A stretch of 64,000 bases of DNA from Oscillospiraceae bacterium (GTDB taxonomy: Bacteria; Bacillota; Clostridia; Oscillospirales; Ruminococcaceae): positions 1 to 64,000 of the forward strand of contig JAFUIS010000017.1 of the NCBI GenBank assembly GCA_017468365.1, read 5' to 3'. The position numbers were made by a program, and so were the translations under genes. Shown piece by piece: positions 7,520 through 15,702 of the stretch; the first letter of the stretch is position 1; each line of letters begins with the position of its first letter. The notes under the pieces are model-generated. The model did no database searches and was not told the DNA's origin. It saw only the letters and a program-made list of their open reading frames with translations.

Positions 7520-8065
7520 ATGTATGAGGAAATCAAAAAAATTGCCGAGACCATAGGATTTGAGGATTGCAAAGAGATCCCCGCAAGACTTATCCCCTGC
7601 GACCCGAGCCTTCGCCGTTTCTGCGAACAGAACCTTTGCGGAATGTATCATTCCAGCTATATGTGCCCTCCTGCAATGGGAAGCGCCGCAACCCTTATCG
7701 CACAGCTCCACAACTTTAAAGATGCTCTCATCTTCACCAAAGAATATGCCGTTGCGGACCTTACCTGCCAGGAAGGTTATCTTGCACAGCAGATCGCCCA
7801 TGAACGCAGAAGCCAGATGCTTTGGAAATCCATGCAGAAAATCGGCTATGACAAAAAGAATTCCCGCGTTCTTGCCGCCGGCGGATGCCACCTTTGTGAA
7901 GAATGCGGAATCAAAACCGGCGAACCTTGCCGCCATCCCGATACCGCTATCCACTCCGTAAGCGGATATTGCATTGAAGTTGCAAAACTTTCCAAAATGG
8001 TCGGAATCGATTGCGTAGGCAAAAACGGCGGAGTTGTTTTTTATTGCTTCGTTCTTCTTAAATAA
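7520..8065 (+). CDS. DUF2284 cysteine-rich metal-binding protein
   Basis: 181 aa of the DUF2284 family of predicted metal-binding proteins. Cysteines occur as C-x(6)-C-x(4)-C (PCDPSLRRFCEQNLCG), YMCPPAMGS, GGCHLCEECG and EPCRHP, consistent with one or two iron-sulfur clusters or zinc sites. Relatives occur in anaerobes with no settled biochemical role. The ATG at 7520 follows AAAGGGG. It is monocistronic, with a strong promoter and a strong terminator. Confidence 0.85.
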   Translation: MYEEIKKIAETIGFEDCKEIPARLIPCDPSLRRFCEQNLCGMYHSSYMCPPAMGSAATLIAQLHNFKDALIFTKEYAVADLTCQEGYLAQQIAHERRSQMLWKSMQKIGYDKKNSRVLAAGGCHLCEECGIKTGEPCRHPDTAIHSVSGYCIEVAKLSKMVGIDCVGKNGGVVFYCFVLLK

Positions 8066-8081
8066 AATACATAAAATAAAA

Positions 8082-8111
8082 AGCGGTGCCGGTTCGGCAC
8101 CGCTTTTTTTT
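8082..8111 (+). terminator. Bidirectional terminator
   Basis: Stem AGCGGTGCCG/CGGCACCGCT with a 3-nt loop, flanked by A-run and T-run, between convergent genes. Confidence 0.9.
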
Positions 8112-10647
8112 ATTTCTTTTTAAAAAGGGCGAAAAAAGCGCTTATCAGCGGCACCGCAAACGAAAAACCCAGCACCGCGAGCATTGAATTCATATCAAGG
8201 GGAACAGTTTTGAAAATCGGACAGAGAGAAGGAACATAAACGGTGCTCAAAACGATGGCCGCGGAAGAAACCACCGCCCAGATAAGAGTGGGATTATTGA
8301 GAAAATCGATTTTGAAAAGGCTTCGGCTTTCGCTTTTGCATTCAAAAACGTGGATAAGCTGGGTAAAAACCAGCGAAACAAAGGCTGCCGTCCTTGCGCT
8401 TTCAACCGAACCCGAAAACCTGAGCACCGTTGTGAACGCTCCGAGCACAGAAAGCCCCAAAAGAACGCCCCGGGTAATTATGGTCCCGGCAAGGCCGTTT
8501 GAAAAAACGGATTCGCTGCGTTTTCGGGGAGTTTCGAGCATAACGTCGTCCTGGGGCGGGTCAAAAGAAAGGGCAATCGCGGGAATTCCGTCGGTGACAA
8601 GATTCACCATAAGAATCTGAATAGGAAGAAGCACCACCGGCATTCCCATGAGCATTCCAAAGAACATTGTCACCACTTCGCCGATGTTGCAGGAAAGCAG
8701 ATAGCGGATAAATTTTCGGATATTGCCGTAAATAATGCGCCCTTCTTCCACCGCGGAAACAAGAGTGGAAAAATCGTCGTCCAGAAGAACCAGTCCCGAG
8801 GCTTCACGGGTGACGTCGGTACCGTTTTTGCCCATGGAAACGCCGATATCGGCTTCTTTTACCGCAGGGGCGTCGTTTACTCCGTCGCCGGTCATGGCGA
8901 CAATGTCGCCGCGTTTTTTAAGGGCGCGAACGATTTTGAGTTTGTGAGCAGGGGTGACCCGGGCAAAAACGTTTTTGGTGCTCACCGCGGCAGAAAATTC
9001 ACCTTCGGAAAGGCGGTCGATTTCTTTTCCGGTGATGACTTCGCCTTTTTTGTCGGCGATGCAAAGCTTTTGAGCAATGGCAAAAGCGGTTTCAGGATGA
9101 TCGCCGGTTATCATAACGGTGCGAATGCCCGCCGCCTTACATTTGAGCACCGATTCTGCCGCGCCTTTTCGCGGCGGATCCATAAGTCCGCAAAGACCGA
9201 GAAAAACAAAGTTTTCTTCGGCAATTTTTTTGTCCGTCTGTTCTTTATATCCAAGAGCGAGCACCCTGAGGGCGCCCGCCGCCATTTCGGAAAGGCGGGC
9301 TTTTATTTCGGAAAGGTCGTTTTTTGTAAGGGGGAGCACCTTTTCACCCGCAAGTTTTTTGGTACAAAGGGGAATGAGCACGTCCGGGGCGCCTTTTGAA
9401 AAAACAAAGGCGCCGCCGCCTTTTTTTTGCACCGAAACGGACATGAGTTTTCGGGCGGAATCGAAAGGAATTTCGCCGGTGCGTAAAAAATCGCTTTTTG
9501 CCGAAGAAAGATTTCCAAAATCCGCCGCCATTTTTAAAAGGGCGGCTTCCGTTGGCTCACCGCTTATTTTTTGAGCACCGACCTCTTCGGCGTTGTTGCA
9601 AAGGGCGGCGCAAAGAAAAAGAAATTCCATCGAACCGCGGTTTTTTGAAAAAGAATCCGCCGCGATTTTTTGACCGGAGGGAAGATAAACCTCCGTTACG
9701 GTCATGCGGTTTTCGGTAAGAGTGCCGGTTTTATCGGAGCAGATGACGTTTGCGCAGCCAAGGGTTTCGACGGAATGGAGCTTTCGGATAAGGGCGTTTC
9801 GCTTGAGCATCCGCGAAACCGCAAGGCCGAGCGAAATGGTGATAACGGCGGTGAGCCCTTCGGGAATAGCCGCCACCGAAAGGGAAAGACCGGTGAGGAA
9901 CATATCGAAAGCCGGCTCACCCCTAAGAATACCCGTCAGGGTTACGATAACACATATGAGAAGGCAGCCCACGGCGATATACTTGCTGAGCACCGAAAGC
10001 TTTTGCTGCAAGGGTGTAAGCTCGGCTTTCGTCTCTTTGAGCATGTCGGCAATCTTTCCCATCTGGGTGTTCATTCCGGTGGAAAAAACTTCGGCTTCGC
10101 CGTGACCCGAAACCGCGGCAGTGCCCATATAAACGCAGTCTTCCCGAAGGGAAGAAAGGTCGCCGCTTTTAAAAACCTTCTTTTCCGCAGGAAGTGATTC
10201 ACCCGTGAGCATGGATTCATCGGTAAAAAGACCGCCGGAAAAGGTCACCTTTCCGTCCGCGGGGATTTTTGAACCGGGAGTGAGCACCATTATATCCCCG
10301 GGAACGATTTTTGAAGCGGGGATTTCAACTTTCACTCCGTCGCGATAAACGGTTGCCTTTGGCGAAGAAAGAGCTTTGAGCTTTTCAAGGGTGCGCTCGG
10401 TTTTATATTCCTGGGAAAAACCGATGAGAGCGTTTATAAAAACTATCGCCATAATGGTTACGGAATCCACAAATTCGCCCATAAAAACCGAAACCGCCGC
10501 CGCGGCAAGAAGGATAAGAGTCAGAAGATCCCTGAACTGGCCGAAAAAGATTTTTGCGGCGCTTTCTTTTTTATTTGAAACCAAAAGGTTTTCTCCGTGT
10601 TTTTCCAAAAGTTCGGCGGCCTTTCGGCTCGAAAGTCCTTTTTGCAT
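8110..10647 (-). CDS. Cation-transporting P-type ATPase (type II, Ca2+-like)
   Basis: 845 aa. Order: N-terminal cation ATPase domain (about 1-70), actuator domain with TGES (148-151), M4 motif AAIPEGLTAV (about 259-268), phosphorylation site DKTGT at Asp305, hinge GDGVNDAPA, and M6 motif LVTDGIPAIAL. PEGL in M4 and N-x-x-TDG in M6 fit P2A/P2B calcium or Ca/Mn pumps of the plasma membrane; the usual PEGLP is PEGLT here. The start at 10647 follows a GGGGGGC site and trims about 49 implausible codons. It is divergent from rmuC. Confidence 0.92.
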   Translation of the reverse strand: MQKGLSSRKAAELLEKHGENLLVSNKKESAAKIFFGQFRDLLTLILLAAAAVSVFMGEFVDSVTIMAIVFINALIGFSQEYKTERTLEKLKALSSPKATVYRDGVKVEIPASKIVPGDIMVLTPGSKIPADGKVTFSGGLFTDESMLTGESLPAEKKVFKSGDLSSLREDCVYMGTAAVSGHGEAEVFSTGMNTQMGKIADMLKETKAELTPLQQKLSVLSKYIAVGCLLICVIVTLTGILRGEPAFDMFLTGLSLSVAAIPEGLTAVITISLGLAVSRMLKRNALIRKLHSVETLGCANVICSDKTGTLTENRMTVTEVYLPSGQKIAADSFSKNRGSMEFLFLCAALCNNAEEVGAQKISGEPTEAALLKMAADFGNLSSAKSDFLRTGEIPFDSARKLMSVSVQKKGGGAFVFSKGAPDVLIPLCTKKLAGEKVLPLTKNDLSEIKARLSEMAAGALRVLALGYKEQTDKKIAEENFVFLGLCGLMDPPRKGAAESVLKCKAAGIRTVMITGDHPETAFAIAQKLCIADKKGEVITGKEIDRLSEGEFSAAVSTKNVFARVTPAHKLKIVRALKKRGDIVAMTGDGVNDAPAVKEADIGVSMGKNGTDVTREASGLVLLDDDFSTLVSAVEEGRIIYGNIRKFIRYLLSCNIGEVVTMFFGMLMGMPVVLLPIQILMVNLVTDGIPAIALSFDPPQDDVMLETPRKRSESVFSNGLAGTIITRGVLLGLSVLGAFTTVLRFSGSVESARTAAFVSLVFTQLIHVFECKSESRSLFKIDFLNNPTLIWAVVSSAAIVLSTVYVPSLCPIFKTVPLDMNSMLAVLGFSFAVPLISAFFALFKKK

Positions 10648-10718
10648 AAAAAAGCCCCCCGATAATTTTCTTTCGAAATTATATGCGCCTCTTGGTGCGA
10701 TTATGTCCCCGAAGAAAA

Positions 10719-10747
10719 TTGACAGAAAGACCTTATTATTATAAAAT
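10719..10747 (+). promoter_or_regulatory. Sigma-A promoter for rmuC
   Basis: TTGACA (10719-10724), a 17-nt spacer and TAAAAT (10742-10747), 31 bp before the rmuC start. Confidence 0.85.
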
Positions 10748-10778
10748 AAAGGATAGAATATTTTTACGGAGGTGCGCC

Positions 10779-12116
10779 ATGCCCGAAGTTTCATTGACCG
10801 TTCTCATAATAGTTGCCGTTGTTGCCCTTTTGGTGGGATTTTTTGCCGCCTGGGCTATTCAAAGCGGAAAAATCGTAAAACTTTCCGAAAACGAACAAAA
10901 AAAGCGCGAGGAGATTTTTTCTCAGTATACCGAAATGGAAAAATCTCTTGCCATAAAGGATATCGAACTTAAAAACGAAAGCGAGCGCCTTTTGAAGACC
11001 GAGGAAGAAAACGCCGCCCTTTCCGAAAAGGTTTCGAACCTTTCCGAAGCGCTTCGCACCGCTTCCGCAAAGGCTGCAGCCGTTGAGGAAAGCAACAAAA
11101 ACATCAAGGAATGGATAGACAAAGCCGAAACCGGCCTTAAAGATTCCTTTGCAAGCATTTCGAAGACCATTACCGAAAACAACAACAAGGTCTTCCTTGA
11201 AAGCGCCAACGACAAGGTGGGCGGAATCGTCACCCCGGTCAGCAACGAACTCAAGGAACTTCGCACCAAGGTGGAAGAGCTTGAAGCAAAGCGCGCTTCG
11301 GCTTACAGCGGACTTAACGAAAAGGTAGAAAGCCTTCAGAAACAGAACACCGAACTTAAAAACGCCACCGACCTTCTCAATTCCACCCTTAAAAACAACG
11401 CCCAGCGCGGAAAATGGGGCGAAGAACAGCTTCGCCGCATTGCGGAACTTGCGGGAATGGTGGAACACATCGACTTTGACGAACAGTCCGTCAACGCTGA
11501 CGGAAGCCGCCCCGATATGGTCATTCACCTTACCGGCGGAAGAAGCGTTCCCGTTGACAGCAAGGCGCCCATGAATTCCTATCTTCTTTATCTTGACGAT
11601 ACGGACGAGAGCGCAAGGGCAAAACACCTTTCGGAACACGTCAAGGCCCTTCGCATGCATATCGACACCCTTTATAAAAAAGCCTATTGGAAGAGCGAAG
11701 AGCGCAGCGTTGAAATGGTCGCAATGGTCGTTCCTTATGAAAGCGGACTTTCCGCCGCTTTTGCCACCGACCGCGAAATTTTTGGCTACGCCATGGAAAA
11801 GAACGTTCTTCTTCTTTCGCCCATGACTTTCTATGCCTTCCTCAAATCCGTTTCCATCGGCTGGCAGGAAAACGCCATGAGCCAGAACGCCAAGGAAATT
11901 GCGAAGCAGAGCAAGGAGCTTATCAACCGCTTCGGTGTTTTCTTCAAGTATTTTGAAAATATCGACAAGGCGCTTACCACCGCAAGGGACAATTACGACA
12001 AGGCGGTGGGTTCTTATAACCGCCGTTTGCTTCCGGCGTTCAACCGCTTTGAGGTGCTTTCAAACGGCACCGAACCGGAAGCCGAAACTCCCGCCCTTCC
12101 GGACGAAAACCTTTAA
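10779..12116 (+). CDS. rmuC: DNA recombination protein RmuC
   Basis: 445 aa. An N-terminal membrane helix (about 5-25) is followed by a long coiled coil (30-200, rich in E, K, A) and the RmuC nuclease-like domain. That domain includes RGKWGEEQL, RPDMVIHLTGGR and VPVDSKAPM (about 240-290). RmuC proteins limit rearrangements at repeated sequences and are thought to be membrane-anchored nucleases of the restriction-endonuclease-like fold. The ATG at 10779 has ACGGAGG upstream. Confidence 0.93.
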   Translation: MPEVSLTVLIIVAVVALLVGFFAAWAIQSGKIVKLSENEQKKREEIFSQYTEMEKSLAIKDIELKNESERLLKTEEENAALSEKVSNLSEALRTASAKAAAVEESNKNIKEWIDKAETGLKDSFASISKTITENNNKVFLESANDKVGGIVTPVSNELKELRTKVEELEAKRASAYSGLNEKVESLQKQNTELKNATDLLNSTLKNNAQRGKWGEEQLRRIAELAGMVEHIDFDEQSVNADGSRPDMVIHLTGGRSVPVDSKAPMNSYLLYLDDTDESARAKHLSEHVKALRMHIDTLYKKAYWKSEERSVEMVAMVVPYESGLSAAFATDREIFGYAMEKNVLLLSPMTFYAFLKSVSIGWQENAMSQNAKEIAKQSKELINRFGVFFKYFENIDKALTTARDNYDKAVGSYNRRLLPAFNRFEVLSNGTEPEAETPALPDENL

Positions 12117-12128
12117 AAAACGAAAAAA

Positions 12129-12152
12129 GCGACCCCTTTGGGTCGCTTTTTT
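12129..12152 (+). terminator. Terminator after rmuC
   Basis: Stem GCGACCC/GGGTCGC (12129-12146) and a T-run. Nearly the same hairpin recurs at 13584-13601 on the other side of the next gene. Confidence 0.9.
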
Positions 12153-12158
12153 ATCGGC

Positions 12159-12186
12159 TTGATTTTATCAAAATAAGTAATATAAT
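12159..12186 (+). promoter_or_regulatory. Sigma-A promoter
   Basis: TTGATT (12159-12164), a 16-nt spacer and TATAAT (12181-12186), 24 bp before the start of the next gene. Confidence 0.75.
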
Positions 12187-12209
12187 AGGAAAAAGGGAGG
12201 GGTTTTCGA

Positions 12210-13574
12210 ATGAAAAAAGTTTTTTCAATTTTTCTTTTAGTTTTGATGATTTCTGCCTTTTCGATAACATCCAACGCACTTCAGGAAGAGGTTTTTATTT
12301 ATAACGGAGAAATATCAATACATGTTCCGGAAGGTTATTATTCTTTGGAAAAAAATATTCCCGAAGACAGCGAGAAACTTAAAGAACTCGGAATCACAAA
12401 AGAGGATTTTTTACTTAATTTGGGAGATGCGGAACATCTTTTGGTAACTGAAGATTTAAATACACAGATATATATTTACTGCGAAAAAACCGATTACATT
12501 CCTTTGGAATTTTATACCGAACCGGAAAGGACAGAGTATATTTCCGAACTCAGAAAAAGTTATAAAGAAAGAGGATGTGACGTTTTAGAGGCGGAAATTG
12601 AATCCACTTATGAAACGATATTTACAAAAATTTCGATAGCCAGTACGGAAGATTACTTTCCGGCGATAATTTACAACACAGTATATAACGAATTGGATGT
12701 AACGGTTCTTCTTATTTATTTCGGTGACGGTGAGATTTCGGATGCCCAGGAATGGACTGTTAGTTCATTGGTCAATGAGCTTGAATTTAACAACAATAAT
12801 TATGCCTTAAAAAACACCACGTCTGTGGAATATACAGTGGACGGAATAGGAACAAAGCTTACTTTTCCAAAAGGCTGGTTTCTTTACGAAAACTTCGACA
12901 GCAAATTAATAGCCGTTAAAAGCAGAAAAGTGGCCATGCAGTATTTTACATATGATGTATGGGATGTATTTACGGAAGAACAAAAAAGCCAGATGCACAG
13001 AAGCAAACTTGATATGGATCTTTTCACAGAAGAAGATCTGAAAGAATTGATAGAATCCGAAGAAAGGAAGGAAGAATTCCTTTCATTAGGCATGAATATT
13101 GTAGAGGATTCTATGCAGATGATAAAAATAGGGAATTATAACTGTGTATTATGGAAAGCTGAAGCAGAAGAAGAGGATTCTATCTATAAAGAAGCAACGG
13201 CGATTATGTATATAGAAAACGCAATTGAGCATACTTTTCTGTTTACCGGTCCTTTTTCGGAAAAAATTTCCGAAGAATACAAAGAGATTGTTACAAGCGC
13301 AAAATTCCCCGAAATTCCCGATGAGGGAGGAGAAAAAGCCGACGAGGAGGAGGCTCTTTTGACAAAACTTGTGACTGTAGTCGGAATATGCGTGATTGTC
13401 GGGGCTGTTTTTGGCGCAATGGTATTTGCGGCTAAAAAGGTCAAAGATAAAAAAGCAAAAACAGATAGCGGGGTCCGCGTTTCAGAAGAAAGAAAATTCT
13501 GTAACGAGTGCGGAGCACAGGTAGAAAAAGAAGATAAATTTTGTCCCCTTTGCGGCGCAAAAATAAAAAGATAA
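12210..13574 (+). CDS. Secreted or membrane protein with C-terminal zinc ribbon, unknown
   Basis: 454 aa, not recognised. It has a signal peptide (about 1-24, KKVFSIFLLVLMISAFSIT), a large acidic region with two similar-looking halves (each with a VEYTVDG- or IYNGEISIHVP-like strand start), one membrane helix (about 395-415) and a C-terminal C-x2-C...C-x2-C zinc ribbon (FCNECGAQ...FCPLCGAKIKR). Topology would put the N-terminal part outside and the ribbon in the cytoplasm. Codon use is clearly more AT-rich than neighbours (many ATA, TTA, TAT). The gene is framed by two near-identical terminators, which suggests acquisition as a unit. Confidence 0.75.
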   Translation: MKKVFSIFLLVLMISAFSITSNALQEEVFIYNGEISIHVPEGYYSLEKNIPEDSEKLKELGITKEDFLLNLGDAEHLLVTEDLNTQIYIYCEKTDYIPLEFYTEPERTEYISELRKSYKERGCDVLEAEIESTYETIFTKISIASTEDYFPAIIYNTVYNELDVTVLLIYFGDGEISDAQEWTVSSLVNELEFNNNNYALKNTTSVEYTVDGIGTKLTFPKGWFLYENFDSKLIAVKSRKVAMQYFTYDVWDVFTEEQKSQMHRSKLDMDLFTEEDLKELIESEERKEEFLSLGMNIVEDSMQMIKIGNYNCVLWKAEAEEEDSIYKEATAIMYIENAIEHTFLFTGPFSEKISEEYKEIVTSAKFPEIPDEGGEKADEEEALLTKLVTVVGICVIVGAVFGAMVFAAKKVKDKKAKTDSGVRVSEERKFCNECGAQVEKEDKFCPLCGAKIKR

Positions 13575-13583
13575 AAAAGAAAA

Positions 13584-13608
13584 GCGACCCTTTTGGGTCG
13601 CTTTTTTT
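13584..13608 (+). terminator. Bidirectional terminator
   Basis: Stem GCGACCC/GGGTCGC with a TTTT loop, T-run to the right and A-rich left flank. It serves both the preceding plus-strand gene and the long minus-strand operon ending with coaX. Confidence 0.9.
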
Positions 13609-13612
13609 ATTC

Positions 13613-14377
13613 TTATTTTTTTGAATCCTCATAGACCATTTTGATTCCTTCAAGGGGAAGGCGCTGGTCGACGTAATCGAAAAGGTTTTCTTCGGAAAAA
13701 AGCCTTGCAAAACCGCCGGTGGCAACAACTTTTGCGTTTTCGCCTACGCAGTCTTTAAGGTTTTTGACCATTTTTTCGATCGCGCCAAGATATCCGTAAT
13801 AAGCGCCGCTTTGCATTGAAGAAACGGTGTTTTTTCCAAGTGCAAAAGCGGGTTTAAGAATTTCGATTTTGGGGAGCTTTGCCGCCTTTTCATAAAGGGC
13901 ATCCATAGAGGTCTTGATACCGGGATAGATTATGCCGCCCAGGTATTCGCCTTTTTCCGAAACCGCTTCGCAGGTGGTAGCAGTGCCGAAATCGACGATG
14001 ATGAGCGGGCCGCCGTATTTTTTGAAAGCGGCGTAAGAATCCACAATTCGGTCTGCGCCGACCTCTTTGGGGTTTTCATAAAGGTTCGGCATGTTGCAGA
14101 AAATGTTTTCGCCGATGACAAGGGGTTCGCGGTCAAAATATTTTTTGACGGCACTGGAAACGGAATAGTTGAGCTGGGGCACGACGGAACTTATGATAAC
14201 GTCGGTAACATTTTCGACGGAGATTTTTTTATATTCAAAATACTGGGTGACGAAAAGTCCCACCTCGTCCGAGGTGATATCTCTTTTTGAACCAAGGCGA
14301 AAAACCCCGGCAAGGGAATCTTCCTCATAGATTCCGAATTCCATGGTGGTGTTCCCGATGTCGATAACAAGGATCAT
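13613..14377 (-). CDS. coaX: Type III pantothenate kinase
   Basis: 254 aa, the usual CoaX length. It phosphorylates pantothenate in the first step of coenzyme A synthesis, in the cytoplasm. ASKHA-fold motifs are visible: MILVIDIGNTTMEFG (phosphate 1), NPKEVGADRIVDSYAAF (around 100-120) and IIVDFGTATTCEAV (phosphate 2, around 125-138). The start overlaps the upstream stop by 4 nt. It is the last gene of the long minus-strand unit. Confidence 0.95.
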   Translation of the reverse strand: MILVIDIGNTTMEFGIYEEDSLAGVFRLGSKRDITSDEVGLFVTQYFEYKKISVENVTDVIISSVVPQLNYSVSSAVKKYFDREPLVIGENIFCNMPNLYENPKEVGADRIVDSYAAFKKYGGPLIIVDFGTATTCEAVSEKGEYLGGIIYPGIKTSMDALYEKAAKLPKIEILKPAFALGKNTVSSMQSGAYYGYLGAIEKMVKNLKDCVGENAKVVATGGFARLFSEENLFDYVDQRLPLEGIKMVYEDSKK

Positions 14378-15654
14378 TTTCTGTTCTCCTTTTGTTTAAC
14401 AAGATTGTCGGTAAGCAAAAAGCAGTCTTTCGAAAAATTTTCGAAGGAATGTTTTTCGGCAAAAGAAAAATTTAATTGTCCAAGGGTGTTTCTGTCCGCT
14501 TCGGACATTTCAAAAAGCGCTTTTATTCCAAGCCGAAGACTTTCTTTGCTGCGGGGCTTTGTGATAACGCAGCCGCCGGTTTTTCGGAAAAAATCCGAAA
14601 GCTTTTCGGAAGAAGCCATTATCGGTTTTTTTGAAAGAAAAGCGGAAAAACAGCGTTCGCTGTCAAAGGCGCTGCCTTTTAAGACTCCGTTTTCCGAAAG
14701 ATAGACTGCGTCTGCTCCGGAAAGCACAAAAGAAGCTTCGCCCGCAGGCGGTTCTTCAAGAAAAAACACGTTGGTGATGCCGTTTTCCGAAACAAGCTTT
14801 TTATAAAAAGCTTCCTTTGTTCCGGAAGAAAGAAAAACCAACGCAAGGCTTTTTCCAAAGGTCGAGGCGGAAAAAATAAGTTCGCCAATGGAAAAACAGT
14901 CTTCCAGCGGAAGAGCGGAAGCGAGCACAAAGGTTTTTCCTTCCCGAAAGGCAAAAACCTTTTCAAAAAGCTCCTTGGCTTTTTCAGAAGGCTGTTTTTC
15001 TTCAAAAACCGGCGGAAGTTCAAGCGGAAAAATGTTTTTTACTCCGGAAAAGTTTTTTGAAAAATCCGGAAAAAGAGCGAGCACAGCATCGCTTTCATCC
15101 GAAGCCATAAAAAAAGCCTTTTTGAGCACCGTGAGCACGGGACTTATGGATGAAACGCTTTTTGTGTTTTTCAAGAGCTTTTTTGGGTCGCAAAGCGCCA
15201 GAGTTATGAGCACGGCGCGGCTTTCTTTTGCGATCCTTTTGCAGGAAGCAAAAGCAAAGGGAAAAGTTCCGCCGCAAAAAACCGCATCCGGTGAAAAAAG
15301 TCCGCCGACGGCTTTTGAGTTTTTTGAAACGGCGTCGCAAAACTGCGAAATTTCCCGAAGGGGAAAAGCGCCCTTGCTTTCTTTTTTAATCTTGACGGAA
15401 AGGAAGTTCATTCCCTCCGCCGAAGAAAACTCAAAAACCGGCGCCGAAAGATTTTCGCAAAGCTTTGGGCAGACAAAAAGAACGTTTGCGCCAAGACGCG
15501 AAAATTCCTTTGCCAAAGCAAGGTTTCGCTTTCGGTTTTGTAAAATTATCCGAAAAAGCTCAGTTTTTTCAAAAGAGGCGCTTTTTTTAAAATCAAAAAG
15601 CGCATCCGGGTCGATAAAAATTACGTTCAAGGGAAAATCAATCCGCCTTTCCAA
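14374..15654 (-). CDS. Glycosyltransferase-like (GT-B fold) protein, divergent
   Basis: 426 aa. The middle (DAVFCGGTFPFAFASCKRIAK, then a DPKKLLKN segment and ASDESDAVLALFPDFSKNF) resembles the N-terminal Rossmann half of GT4 glycosyltransferases. The C-terminal half has ADAVYLSENG...KKPIMASS, the region where donor-binding residues normally sit, but the usual E-x7-E motif is not clear. It may be a degenerate or specialised enzyme. The start is uncertain: only TTG codons are available, at 15654 or, better placed after GGAAAGGCGG, at 15630. Four-base overlap with coaX. Confidence 0.5.
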   Translation of the reverse strand: MERRIDFPLNVIFIDPDALFDFKKSASFEKTELFRIILQNRKRNLALAKEFSRLGANVLFVCPKLCENLSAPVFEFSSAEGMNFLSVKIKKESKGAFPLREISQFCDAVSKNSKAVGGLFSPDAVFCGGTFPFAFASCKRIAKESRAVLITLALCDPKKLLKNTKSVSSISPVLTVLKKAFFMASDESDAVLALFPDFSKNFSGVKNIFPLELPPVFEEKQPSEKAKELFEKVFAFREGKTFVLASALPLEDCFSIGELIFSASTFGKSLALVFLSSGTKEAFYKKLVSENGITNVFFLEEPPAGEASFVLSGADAVYLSENGVLKGSAFDSERCFSAFLSKKPIMASSEKLSDFFRKTGGCVITKPRSKESLRLGIKALFEMSEADRNTLGQLNFSFAEKHSFENFSKDCFLLTDNLVKQKENRK

Positions 15655-15702
15655 AAAAAGTAAGGTCCGTGATTAATTTTCCCTTATTTTATAAACTTAT
15701 TC

